From Sphaeramia orbicularis (Eukaryota > Chordata > Actinopteri > Kurtiformes > Apogonidae): DNA of 64,000 nt. Position 1 is the first letter of the stretch, and each line of letters begins with the position of its first letter. The notes below the pieces were generated by a model. It did not search any database. It saw only the letters and a program-made list of their open reading frames with translations, and had not been told where the DNA came from. This document shows positions 38,515-50,750 of this stretch, one piece after another. The position numbers were made by a program, and so were the translations under genes. Location of the stretch: the NCBI RefSeq assembly GCF_902148855.1, contig NC_043963.1:35033327-35097326 (forward strand), in the 5' to 3' direction.

Positions 38515-38600
38515 AGTTGCCCATGTATTCCTGTAGAGACGCATTTGCGACTGTTTATACTTCACACAAATTCGGTTCTACAGGGTACATATAGACAACT
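38515..38600 (-). ncRNA. mir-10b: mir-10b microRNA precursor
   Basis: The minus strand carries TACCCTGTAGAACCGAATTT followed by GTG at 38587-38565, identical to mature vertebrate miR-10b. The precursor folds by eye into an 86-nt hairpin: AGTTG at the 5' base pairs with CAACT at the 3' base, TATATGTA with TACAT, and GTAGA with TCTAC on the 3' arm. The 3' arm product would lie near 38526-38548. A miR-10 gene is known between group 4 and 5 Hox genes, which matches this position and strand. The family represses anterior Hox transcripts. Confidence 0.97.
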
Positions 38601-40646
38601 AACGTGTTTAACGTGACAAACAACGCAGGTGATCTCTCAGCAAACATATATGCAAAACGGGTTGTTCGAATTTGACTGGCATGCTTTTGCAAGGGAGGAT
38701 AATAAAACGTTAAAGCTGCAAAAAAAAAAAAAGTAGAAACAAAGCGTGCGCCAAAGCAGATGCTGCCTTTGAGGACTCCTGAGACCTCCAAGATAAATGA
38801 TTTCAGCTCTTCCCTTAGCAATCAGAAGAGAGAAAACGCTACTTTAAAGCCACTTCACCACCCCAAAAATATTCTGCTCGTCCAAATCCTGCAGCCATGC
38901 ATGCACAAAGGAGATGGAGGCTCTCCTTCTCAACATGCAACCTCTGCCTTTGAGGTAGCTCTTATATGAATATTCAGTCACAAACACGGCGCATACAAAG
39001 GGACGGCGTGACAGCGCAGATGAAAAATAAGTTTCTATTGTTCCCAACCATTTCTTCTGCTTGCTATTACCATACTGACCGCTCGGTAACCTTTCTTCCT
39101 GCCACTCTGGAAGCTAATGAGAAAAGCCTCAGATGAAAAATGCAATATCAGACATGTGACCTGTTTCGAGGGGGTTATTAAAAACAGCAAACATGCTCAA
39201 ATTGTGAATCAATGGAATTGATTACAGTGGCAATGCACAGGGGTCTTCAAACACTGTCAAAAAACATCTCAATCTACATATTTCTTCGCTCGTATCAATT
39301 TCATAGATTTTTTTTTTTTTTTTAAAGCAAACAATGCCAACAACTGAGAACTAACGAGGAAACAGTAGCAGGAATGTGGCTCCTTTTCTTTTTGGCTTTG
39401 TCATATTCTCCTCTAAATATATGCTGTTTGTTGTGCACCCAACCAGTCTGTCAGAGCAGCACACACACACCCATACTCCCACTCGCCCCGTGCGCTCTGG
39501 CGGACGCATTTTAATATTAGTTAGACAGCCTGACCCGCGTTTCACCCCTCGCGTTTGACTGGTTCCAATAGTTCACTGCCAAGGATTATTGATGGAGAGA
39601 CAGCAATGAATTCTTTCTCCCCACAAATGGCTTTCAGATCGTGCACCTAGTTCAATAACTAGTTATAATGTAGAAGTACAAAAAATGAGGCCCTCAGGCG
39701 CACTAATTTGATGTTTCATTTGTTCATTTGAGAAATAGTTAAGCTTTCCCTTTCCGCTGCAAAATAATAGTCATACAAACGTGCGCACAAATGTACATAT
39801 GTAAACAAAATCCGTGCGTAAAAGTAGGCGATAGTTGTTCTGTTCATGCATGGCTGTTTTTAATTTGGTGGCCCCAGAAGCAGCAGCAGTACCAGCAGCA
39901 GGAACAGGAACAGAAACAGCAGCACCTGACCTGGATGCAGACAGTGCAACAATCCCCCGTTCCCTGATGCAAAGGGTTATATAAAGCGCTTTTAATCAAA
40001 CCCTTAACCTAATAGCCTTTACACGTTTACTCTCCCCAGGTGTAATAACGGTAAGCTGCACAGTCCAGTTACAATAAAAAGTTTTAATGAAGTGCAGGCA
40101 GGCTGGAGACCAGTTGGATATGAGTACCCTGTAAAAAGTGCAGCCAGAGGAGCAAAAGAGGCTTAAGATACTAGATGCCCCACAGAAACCATTGGTTGGT
40201 TTGCAGTTCATTACAGCAATCCTGCGGTTCATTAAAGCCAGTAGTTACAGTGTTAAATTCAGTTCACCTGTGCAGCAACAGCGCAACTTTTCGGACTTTT
40301 AACACAGCCACAGACTCTGCAGGGTGACGGGAAGTCCTACCCAGGCGGTACTTTTTTTTATTTAAGCATCTAAAATTTGGGAAAAAACGTTAATATTTTT
40401 GAAAAAAACGCGTCTAAGGTTTAATATTTTGGGAAAAATATGTATTTTTAAAACGCTTTTCCAGTGTCCAAAAATGTGCAAAAACAGTTATCACTGGCCA
40501 AATTCCGTTAAAGGTTGAGGCATAAATATTGTGGATGTCAGCGCAGCCAGCTGTTTGCCTAAAGCCAAATAAAGAAGCTGCACAAAGTGTCAGATCTCTT
40601 GACTAAAGCCAGGTGGCAAAGCGTGGGGCGAGGGGGTAACACTTAC

Positions 40647-40688
40647 TGATAAATCCACAGTCCCACTCATTTTGACCCGATGAACCGT
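40647..40688 (-). other. Possible 42-nt non-coding or leader exon upstream of mir-10b and hoxc4a
   Basis: On the minus strand a T8 tract and CCAG acceptor precede 42 nt that end in A|GTAAGTG, a perfect donor. The interval contains ATGAGTGGG, which could open a short upstream frame. Shared or distal 5' leader exons are known for vertebrate HoxC4-C6 transcripts. The same bases also form a DR2 motif, so splicing is only one reading. Confidence 0.3.
40673..40686 (-). promoter_or_regulatory. Consensus DR2 retinoic acid response element between hoxc4a and hoxc5a
   Basis: On the minus strand GGTTCA, TC, GGGTCA: both halves fit RGKTCA exactly with two-base spacing. In HoxB the Hoxb4-Hoxb5 interval holds retinoic acid response elements controlling several genes, and this site occupies the equivalent interval in HoxC. 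It is 5.4 kb upstream of hoxc4a and 2.1 kb upstream of mir-10b. Confidence 0.55.
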
Positions 40689-42550
40689 CTGGAAAAAAAA
40701 GCAAAGAAAACGAAAATTAGAAAAAAAAACAAAACTAAACTAAAAAATAAAATAAAAATGACTGATCCAAAACTATTCCAATTTTAACACACACAAAAAA
40801 ATATTTGTTGTAGTGAGTTTAGGAAATTACAACGCTTAAAAATGATGAGAAAATTATTTAGGTGTTTATATAATTTTTTCCTTTAAGTAAATATTAATTT
40901 AGTGCAGAATCAACTCTAAATACTTGAAAAACATCTGCAATCTAACGCATCACGAGGAAACAACCGGACGCAATGTGCATATTTCGTTTTGTTTAATTTA
41001 ACAGAGCTACAGTACCAAAAAAAAAACAAAACTAATAAATAAAAATAAAAGATTTAAGAACAAGCATTATAAATTATATCAAAGCTTCGGAAATCCATAA
41101 GTGGGCCTACATATTTCATTCTGAATCCCCTTTTAATGGGTTTTACACAGTTAATTTTGCAGTTTTCAGATGCAAAAAAAGGAATGGTTTTCACACGCCG
41201 AGTTATTATTTTAATCTAGATGATCCTTCAGCCTGTCCCCCCTGATCTGCTCTGGTATCTAGCCCCACTTGAAGGAAAGCTGCCCTAGAAAAGCGTTGAC
41301 ATGTGTGGGCTCCTGCAGAACTGGGACCGAGGACAGAAATTTAGGGCGGGTCATTTTCAGACAGTAAAAGTAAATTTACAGGCATTTTGGTATTTCCTTG
41401 GGCAAATGTTCTATGAATAGAAATCCCCCAGACTTCAGTACGGCTGAGTTATGGCAAACAGTCAATAAAAAAATCACGACTTTGTCTTCACATTGTAAAT
41501 AAATTCTGTCTGTTTCCAAAAAAACTATGTAATGAGACTTTATGGTTCTTATTTGGACTCAGACAAAGGGAAGTCTGTGTTCACCCGGATATGACCTCTG
41601 TGGATTGAATAATGACAGTGTCAGTTCCACAGGTCAAAGAAAGGAATACAACAGCAGAACATGGCAGTGAAAGCGGATGTTTGCACTGCTTCACTTTTAC
41701 TGTAGCAGTAAAAGTAGATTATTTTTTGCAGAGCAGTTTCATTAAATATCTTTGATTTAAGCTCCTTCAAGAAGCAACAACTGAAAAGTCACGAGGGTTG
41801 AATAATTTTCATTAGAATAAACACTTTGCAACTTCTGTAGAGGTGCTACAATTTATTTTGTTAGATTTTTATAGATGATTTTTTTTTTTTTTTGTAATAA
41901 TTTAAAATATTGCAAAAAAAATGACAGTGAATCCTCGTATGAACAGACAATAGTCGGTGGCCTGGCACATGAACACACTGCCCACACAGTGTAGGAGTGT
42001 CACACAGTGCCCCCTATTGGAGGTGCATCATTGATCTGTGTGCACACCTGAAAGAAAAACCTGCACACTGAAGGAAAGAGTAAAGTCTCACAGAATCACA
42101 AGGTGAAAAGTGCTCGGCATCTCACAGGGAAACAGACATGAAGGAGCGTTAATGTAATCAATGTTCAGCCATAAATGCATTTCTGCGCAGATACCCACGC
42201 AGGCCTGCTGACAGCATGGAAATCTAATAAATAAATGAATAAAACTTGTCTATTTTTATCACATTCTTCCTTCAGTAGCTCCTGATGCTGTTTGCTGCTG
42301 CACATTTTCTCTGCCAGTCGAGCTAAACGGAGCCAAACACGAGTTAATATCAAAAATGAGCCATTTTCAGTTCTACACATTGATTAAGAAAAGAGCAGAA
42401 TTTGTTGGCTGAATTGCTTTTTTTTTAAGAAATACGGTCAATTAAATGCTGTGTCCTATGGAGAAACACAAATTTATCGGGCTTGTAAGATCACAACAGC
42501 TCATCAGTTTGCAGATTGATCAGGTCTGTAATGTCTGCACTAAGACGGAA

Positions 42551-42567
42551 AGGTCACCGCTAAGTCA
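42551..42567 (+). promoter_or_regulatory. Imperfect DR5 motif
   Basis: AGGTCA, CCGCT, AAGTCA. The first half is perfect; the second breaks the RGKTCA consensus at its second base. Listed because it lies in the same interval as the DR2 element. Confidence 0.2.
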
Positions 42568-43675
42568 CAAAGACAAAACAAACAGTCCTTTATAATTCAC
42601 GAAAGGTGCGTTTACTAGAACATTCAAGAACAGTTATGCCTTCATTTCACTTCCAGATTGTGCTTTTTTTTTTTTTTTTTGCAGGGCACAGCTTGAGTGA
42701 TGCCATAATTACACCACAAAGTGACTTTGAATGAAACCTGTCCCTTGGCCCCTACATGACCCCAAAACAACAGGAACTGCAGCTCATGAGCACAAACACT
42801 AACCTTATGTCAAGGTGAAACACATATGCAGCATTTTAACCATACGGCTTTACATTACACAGCTTTTAATGAACGTATAGAGATTTTTTTAATATAGATA
42901 TATAAAAGCTATAATACAATATTTTTATTCCAACGCATTAAACAAGTCACATTTTAATTCCCAGCACATGCGGATACGAGTCATATGATCAACTATGTCA
43001 TATTCTGCAGAAATAGAACATTTTTAATCCTCTAAAAGCAAATGTACGTGTATGAATGCAACACAGAGAAGGAATCTGTGTGTGTTTGTGTGTGAGAGTA
43101 TGACAGTGAGTGTGTGAGGGTGGGGTAAATATAAGGAGGAAGATGATTTTTGCTAGTTCTGACTTTTCATTTTCCTCCCATTCGCCTTTTCTTTTTTATC
43201 AAACATTTCTCTCTTTTTTTGCTGAGAATCAACACCTAACGCAAACTGTTGAAACGAACCGATAATAAATGCGTTTTCAGCTTTAAAAGACTATTTTTCT
43301 TTAAATCTTCTTATTACAAATACAGACATTCTTTAGCCTAATTTAACCAAGCTTTAAAACCTAATCTATAACCGATATTTCCATATATAGGCTATAAACA
43401 TATTTCTGTCGAATTAAATGTGCAATACTTTATCCCTCAAAACAAGCATTTCTATAAATTATTCCTTTTTTTTTTTTTTTTGCAAAAATGAACAAAAGCA
43501 GCCTCGTGTGCATTAAAACTCTAAATCGCAGAATTAATCATATTGCTATTCATGCATTTTGGTGCCTATGCATAAAATCTACAGTTGCATAAAACACAAA
43601 CATCCCTATTTGTCGGCTCTCGGTGAAATAAGGCAGCAGTCGCAGGCCTGTAGGCAAAGTTAAAGAGCAACTTAC

Positions 43676-43922
43676 TGCAGCAGCTCCCAGTCCTCCGCAC
43701 CGCCCGACTACAGAGTCCGGAGAAAGGTACTGCATCCTCACTGCCACAAAGCCCTTTCTTCCTCAGATAAGGGGAAGCCAGCAGCTGCGATTCCGGACAG
43801 TTAAGATTATATATGATGTGTATATATCGAAGGTTTGTCAGCTCTTCCAGGCCATAAAACCCACTTAAATGGCACCACGTGCTTCCTATGCACCATTCAC
43901 AGGCCCTGCTTGGGGCAATTGG
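43676..43922 (-). promoter_or_regulatory. Candidate distal promoter and non-coding first exon upstream of mir-10b/hoxc4a
   Basis: On the minus strand, a CCAAT box (43922-43918) and CACGTG (43881-43876) are followed by moderately GC-rich sequence ending in a donor, CTGCA|GTAAGT, at 43676. An open frame runs through but shows no family motif. By analogy with multi-promoter HoxC4-C6 transcription in tetrapods this could be a leader exon. Inference only. Confidence 0.3.
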
Positions 43923-45620
43923 CATATGTAACCTTGTAAACTTTAAAATACCCTAAAAGAAAGACATACAAAAAGGGATTCAATACATTGTCCACGTATA
44001 GGTTAGGCCTAACAGAGCGCAGAGAAAGTGGACGCTGCTCTGACCAGTTCTCTATCCCACAAGGAAGTTATAGGAAGCTATTAGTTTGAGAGGTGAGTTG
44101 ATTTTTATTTCCTTTAAGTATAGAGGTTTAGATAGAGGATTTAACCCATAACCTTAGGATAAACTGCGTCATGTTACTCTACTATTAAAGCTGCAGCTCA
44201 GTTCAAGACAGCCAACCCAAACCAACTGGCATGATTTCATGTCCTCTTAGTAGCAGATATAGTGTTGTTCTAACCAGACTGTAAATGATGCCACCATGAA
44301 AATGCAGAGCGATATCATTAAGTCGCCATATGGTCTGAGCTGGGATGGCGCGTCAGGCTGCGGCCACAGGAAACCAAGGTTTTGCATCCATGTTGTGTTG
44401 TGGCCGAATGTTATCACAGGGCTAGTGTGTGTCCTTTCCTTCCCTGACAAAACAGGAAACGGAGTCAGCCTGTGGTGCGGAGGGAAAAAAAAAGGGGGCA
44501 ATAAAGTTTTATGAGGGCCTTAAACTTCAGTGCGCGTTTGTCAGTCAATGAAATTCGGAGGATTTCGGCTCAGGCTTAAAACATGACTAGTGCAAAACAA
44601 CAGGGAAATGTGCAGTCAATTTGTCCATATTTAAAAAATTAAATTCAATTAAATGTATTTGTGTTAAAGTTGTAAAACTCAACCGCAGTGTTAGAATTGA
44701 TTTGATATTATTAGTAGACTACTGTTATTGTTGTTATTATTAGAATTTCCTTCGCTGTAGAAACAACAGAAATTACGCTCAGTAAGAAGATACAGATTTC
44801 TTCACATGAAATGATGAGACTTTATTGGTTACAATCAACAAACAAGCCATCTATCAGTGATTCTAGGCCTGCTGTAAACCAGGCACCTTCGAGTTGAACA
44901 GAGGGAAGAAATGGCTCCATTGCACATTACAATACTATCACATACAGTCGCAGAATTAATTACACGAAATGATTAAGATTCACAACGATATAACAGACAA
45001 ACATGGTGGTGCCTTCAAGGAACTTCACACACAAAGACACAGCACACATCCGACCAACTTGTTTGCACTGCAACATCCACATCAGAGAGAAATGTAAAAG
45101 CAAAAGGGAGAGAGGAGGGGGGTGAAAGGGAGAGAGAGGGGGGTGTTTACTGGTGGGAATATTGTTTAGCAGGATTATTTTAGTCTTTATTTGATTCGTT
45201 GAACTAACAGTTTTATCACATGATGATGATATAGACCTGGGTAGAATGCCTCCTCTACTCTTATCCTAATTAAAACATGGATTATAGGAGCGTTGTGCAG
45301 CCTCTCCATGCACTGCAGAGCCAACGCTTTGCTGCGTAAAAGGACCCGGCTCCCCTCAACCTCTTGTCCTCTTCGTGCACTAAAGTGAGGTTATCGTCGC
45401 ATGGGCAGCAAATTAATTTAGAAATGTAAACCGATTGATCAAAGTGAGTGATATTCAATACATTAGGTCCCAAACTGCAGCAAGTGACACATAATTGGTG
45501 ATGAAGCGCACAGAGCGGTGTCATGATGTCATTGCTCCTAGCAGTTCATCCGGAGGTCAGGCGGCTCTCCAGCACTGTGCAGAGTGGGGCTCCTAAACCG
45601 TGGAGCCCGATCAGTGCGCT

Positions 45621-47464
45621 CTATTCCTTCACTTTGATCTTTGAGTCCTTCTTCCACTTCATTCGTCTGTTCTGGAACCAGATTTTGATCTGCCTCTCGT
45701 TTAGACACAGGGTGTGGGCGATCTCTACGCGCCTGCGGCGGCTCAGGTACCGGTTGAAGTGAAACTCTTTCTCCAGCTCCAGAGTCTGGTAGCGGGTGTA
45801 ACTGGTCCTGGATCGTTTACCCTCCGATTCTGAAGTGGTATTAAAATCAGTTAGCTTCCATCAGTATTATATTGGTGAATAAATAAATAAAATAAAGAAA
45901 AGATCCTGAAGAACGATAAAGCTTCTCCTTTACAACAAGCATTCCAAGCAAATTAATTTATCCTCAATACACTCATGTAATATGTCTTTATCTAACCTTA
46001 ATTTAGCCTTATATTACTTCTGTGGATTCAAGTAATTAACATTTATGGCAGGCTGATAAGGATGGTTAACTAGATCCTATAAATAAAAGCAGTTCGTAAA
46101 AAAAGGCCAATTTCATGCTTTTACGCATAAATATATAACAGCATTAGGCTATGATTTAAGAAATGTTTTCCTACATCTAATAATGTGGGGGCCTCCCTGT
46201 AAACACTGGCCTCGGCCTAATAATGCTTTGCGCAGAATTAAAAACCGTGGGGAGGAAAACATGTGTAAAACGTACAGAAGGAGTGGGATTAGAAAATGGA
46301 AAATGCACTTTTCCAGTTTTAGCGCCCTATTAATAGACTGGGTCCTGCAGGCCTGCTAAGTAAAGCAACAGGCCCGGACTTAGTGAAATATTTTGGCCAT
46401 CCCTGCTGTGTGCTCCTGGATGTCTGCGTATGTCAAAAAACAAGCCTGTGTGAGTATGTGTGTGTGTGTGTGTGCTGTACATCTGCAGCCTAGAGTCAAC
46501 CAGTGGTTCCAAAGCGCAGAGAAGGAGCATGCCTATTCAAATGTTTTAGAGGTGAAAAGTTCATGATTGGGTCAGGGCATTGGTGTTTCCCAGAGTTCAA
46601 TTTAAGGCTAAAGCCCCTCACTGACACACAGCCTGATCATGTAAAACCTTAAAACACAAGTAAGATTATAAACAAAAGCGAGAGAAAAAGCCACACTTGG
46701 AGCGGATTTGGTAATATTATTTCGTGGTTTTATCACAGTTTCGTTCTCTTATCCAATTATACAACCATAAATCACCCACAGATCACCTCTTCACCGTAAC
46801 AGAGCAGGTTTACGAGCAATGGATGCCTTTGTCATAAAATTTATGACCGCGAGTTTTTATTATTTCCTGCGTTTGGCCTATAAAACTCAAGAGGGAAACT
46901 GGAACGGGCGAAAAGAAGTGTTGCAGCGTTAAGAGTGAATAAGGGAAAGCATCTTAGTCGCACTTTAGAAAATAGGCAAACTTTACCGTGGCTCATGTGT
47001 AGTTTTGTCATCCATGGATAAATCTGGGGCTGCTGCTCACTGTCCTGTCGTTGGTTCATATTTGTGTTGCGTTTCACCGCTTGCGTGTTCTCCGCGTTTC
47101 TCTCGCCCTCTTGGCTCTTGTTGCCTCCGGATTTCGAGCTCCTGTCCGGGTCTCTGTCCGCCCCTCGTCCCAGCAGAGTGCTGCCGCCGTAGCTGAGACC
47201 GCTTGCGTCCACGGACGAACTACTGGAGACCATGGTTATCTGTGGTCTGGACGGGAAAGGAGTATCCGTATTGCCACGCAGGCTAGTTTTCATCTCCTCC
47301 CGTTCCACAGAGGTCGTTGGGACGGGACAAGTGAATACCCCGTTCACATTAACACCCTCATAACGGCTGGACGTGCGCCCAGAGAGATCGAAACTAAACA
47401 TAGTGTTAGCAGAAGTTGCCTCGGTTGTTTGCCTGAGATTGGAGCTGTCAACATAAGAGCTCAT
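45621..47464 (-). CDS. hoxc5a: hoxc5a, Hox paralogue group 5 homeodomain protein; exons 47464-46987 and 45829-45621
   Basis: Nuclear transcription factor of paralogue group 5, predicted 228 aa; Hoxc5 is typically a little over 220 aa. Exon 1 begins MSSYVDSS at an ATG at 47464 and ends with [12 protein letters not shown] (YPWM about 149-152). The donor CACG|GTAAAG at 46987 and the acceptor CACTTCAG at 45830 are phase 1 and rejoin as glutamate ([12 protein letters not shown]). Exon 2 is only 209 nt and has no ATG before the homeobox, so it is easily missed. Its homeodomain (about 163-222) reads [20 protein letters not shown], then [20 protein letters not shown] and [22 protein letters not shown] and KKDSK are PG5 features. 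Only KIKVKE follows, so the C-terminus is very short, as in other group-5 proteins. Upstream is an E-box and an inverted CCAAT box. Confidence 0.96.
45830..46986 (-). other. hoxc5a intron (1.16 kb)
   Basis: GTAAAG donor and TTCAG acceptor. It contains a short GT tract near 46457-46474. The mammalian HOXC5 intron hosts mir-615; I find no miR-615-like sequence here. Confidence 0.85.
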
Positions 47465-47714
47465 TTTTAACTCTTCCCGCTACTTTTCTGGTTAAACTAG
47501 ACAGGGCTGCTGCTGCTGGATGGATGGTGCGCTTATTTCCTTGTTTTTGTTGATCATATCTTTTCTTTGTAGTCGCTTTTGGTCAAATTCAAAGCTGTCT
47601 GCTGTTTAAAAAAATAATTCCAGGATTTATAGGTGGAGTAGGCTTTGGTATCTTTTTTTTTTTTAATTCTTGATCCGACGAGCGCTGCCCAAATATGGGG
47701 TATTTGTATGGGAT

Positions 47715-47745
47715 CACGTGCACATGTTGGCCAGTCATAAATTGG
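47715..47745 (-). promoter_or_regulatory. E-box and inverted CCAAT upstream of hoxc5a
   Basis: CACGTG (47715-47720), 20 bp, ATTGG (47741-47745), about 250 bp upstream of the hoxc5a ATG. A TCATAAA Cdx/posterior-Hox-like motif (47735-47741) overlaps the CCAAT box. Spacing and orientation differ from the hoxc3a and hoxc4a copies. Confidence 0.4.
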
Positions 47746-47968
47746 CTTTGATACTCAATGGGGATATTGATGAATAGGAGAAACGTGTCCGGTAAACTTT
47801 GAGCTGCTGCTTGTCGAGGACCAGGCAGGGATCTTTAGCGAAAAAAGGGCAGGACAGTAAGACAAGAGCGTCATCTGGTGTCTGGTATGGGGCAGGACGG
47901 TCATAAGTGGACACTGCTCTCTGGCCCCGACGCGGTGTGAGCCCACCACCGGTCCAATACAATCAACC

Positions 47969-48038
<70 letters not shown>
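47969..48038. repeat. (AAT)n microsatellite
   Basis: About 23 uninterrupted units, 0.5 kb upstream of the hoxc5a ATG. Confidence 0.97.
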
Positions 48039-49231
48039 GGTGATAGGTGAACACATCCAGTTGGCTCAAGTATTTTACGCACATTGACGTCGTGGTTATG
48101 CTTTAGTAATATAGGAGCGCCGGGAATGTTATAGTGATTATACATATTGGACTTATTGGACAAGTGGTTAATTCCCGTGCTCTTATAATTAAAGCTGAAA
48201 GTCTATTACATATGAGAATATGAGGCTATAATCCAATAAAATCATAAATCAAACCCTTTCCATATGATCATACTTGTTTGCCTCCTATTTAAAGCTCCTC
48301 TTCAATAAAATACAATATAAAAATTTATATGATATTAAAAAAAAGCTAAAATGTGAAAGCAAAGCTTTGAAATAATGCGCTGACTCTGCGCAGACTTTCA
48401 TTATATGCCCCTCTGACTCATGCTAAGAAATGTCATTTTCCTCCACCCTCCCCCCCAAAAAATATCCAAGACCAGTATGAAAGTTTTACAAATATTTTAT
48501 TTTATGATACACAATTATGACAAAACATGAATTCATAACTTCCAAACAAAAGTGAATAATTACTGGTGTACAAATCTATCTCACAAGGAAAGCCTATTGT
48601 GTCAAATGTTCAAAAAAAGAGGGGAATAAGCGCAAATTTTTGTTATGCGGCGTCTATCAATGCGACTAAATGCACATAAGTCCTCACAGGATTTACATAT
48701 TACACTGTTTTATTTGGATTATATACAGGCATTTGTGTGAGTGAATTGATTCCCGTGCAACTTTCAGGTTTTTTTGTTTTTGTTTTTTTTTACCAAGACA
48801 CTTTCTGCGGACTATTCAAGTATTAGAGTATACTGTGATCAGATGAAGTGTCCGTCCGATCCTGCCTTTAACTCCATGGAATGTGGATGTACAATACTGA
48901 GTTTAGTCTGACCAACACGGTGTTTTGTGAGGTGATCAAAGAGTTCACAGTGATGGATAGGGTGTGTGGGGAAGGGGGGATAAATACGCTGATTTGTACT
49001 GGCATAGGAAATAACGTAGAAATTAATACTTCTTTTTTATTTTTACAATACAAGTGTGACATTACAGTGACAAAAACGCTGCGATCCAATGTCACATGTG
49101 CCATATGTGGCTGAAATAAATTGGATTTCTGAGGCTCAATACTCCTGTGGTCAACATGAGATATAAGTGGGAGAGCTGCGGGGTAGCCAACATGCAGTGA
49201 AGTCGCTCTCAGGTCCATATAGAATTTTTTT

Positions 49232-49248
49232 TAGGTAGTTATGTTGGG
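49232..49248 (-). promoter_or_regulatory. Extensive miR-196 complementary site in hoxc6a 3' UTR
   Basis: The minus strand reads CCCAACATAACTACCTA, 75-90 nt after the hoxc6a stop. AACTACCTA pairs with miR-196 positions 1-9 and CAACAT with positions 12-17 after a two-base gap. miR-196 genes lie between group 9 and 10 Hox genes, outside this window, and are known to repress Hox8-group and neighbouring transcripts. Confidence 0.6.
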
Positions 49249-49321
49249 TTTTCATGGTCATCAGGTGTTTTTTCTCCTCCTTCTTTCCTTCTTTTCTTTC
49301 TTTCTTTTTTTTTTTTTTTAA

Positions 49322-50456
<1,135 letters not shown>

Positions 50457-50640
50457 ACCTTGCTTGTAACCCTCTCTCCAACTCTCCCCACTTCTTTATC
50501 GGTCTCTTTTCAATCTCCTTCTCTGTAAATCTCCTTCCGTCTCTGTCAACCAACCACTCCTTTTCTCCAAAAGTCTTCTTTTTTTCCCCCCCTCGACTTT
50601 CTCTTTCTCTAAGTGGACGTTGAGGACTTTGAGGATTCAA
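50457..50640. repeat. Pyrimidine-rich leader/promoter tract of hoxc6a
   Basis: The plus strand is a low-complexity CTCTCC/CTTTTCTC mix, so the hoxc6a 5' leader is strongly purine-rich. It is immediately upstream of the ATG. Confidence 0.7.
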
Positions 50641-50728
50641 TATTATTAATTTCCAATCTCCGGTTAAGACGCACAAACCCGAGTGTTATAGCCGAGGCTT
50701 GGCTCGGTGAGAGACAATATGACAATGT

Positions 50729-50750
50729 CAGCTGACCATTCTCCACCAAT
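50729..50750 (-). promoter_or_regulatory. E-box (CAGCTG)/CCAAT pair upstream of hoxc6a
   Basis: CAGCTG (50729-50734), 11 bp, CCAAT (50746-50750), about 275 bp upstream of the hoxc6a ATG. The geometry resembles the hoxc3a and hoxc4a pairs but with a different E-box core. Confidence 0.35.

Larger units (their letters stand above)
35208..45620. other. hoxc5a-hoxc4a intergenic region (10.4 kb)
   Basis: No protein-coding exon is supported apart from a possible 42-nt leader exon. It contains the hoxc4a promoter, a 55-bp minisatellite (36.7-37.2 kb), an (AAT)n tract, mir-10b (38.5 kb), a DR2 element (40.67 kb), an imperfect DR5 (42.55 kb), a possible distal leader exon (43.68-43.92 kb) and the hoxc5a 3' UTR. 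Candidate poly(A) signals for hoxc5a (TTTATT on the plus strand) lie near 45187 and at 44821. Blocks between 38.1 and 39.7 kb look unusually structured and may be conserved. Confidence 0.65.
47465..49321. other. hoxc6a-hoxc5a intergenic region (1.9 kb)
   Basis: This short interval holds the hoxc5a promoter (E-box at 47715, inverted CCAAT at 47741), an (AAT)n tract and the hoxc6a 3' UTR, with a candidate poly(A) signal (AATAAA on the minus strand) at 48496-48501, about 0.82 kb past the hoxc6a stop. No gene is seen. Confidence 0.75.

Noticed and set aside
40122-40130. TACCCTGTA resembling the start of miR-10
   Set aside because: Only nine bases match and there is no hairpin partner.
45830-46986. 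mir-615 in the hoxc5a intron
   Set aside because: The mammalian position was examined, but no sequence resembling miR-615 is present.
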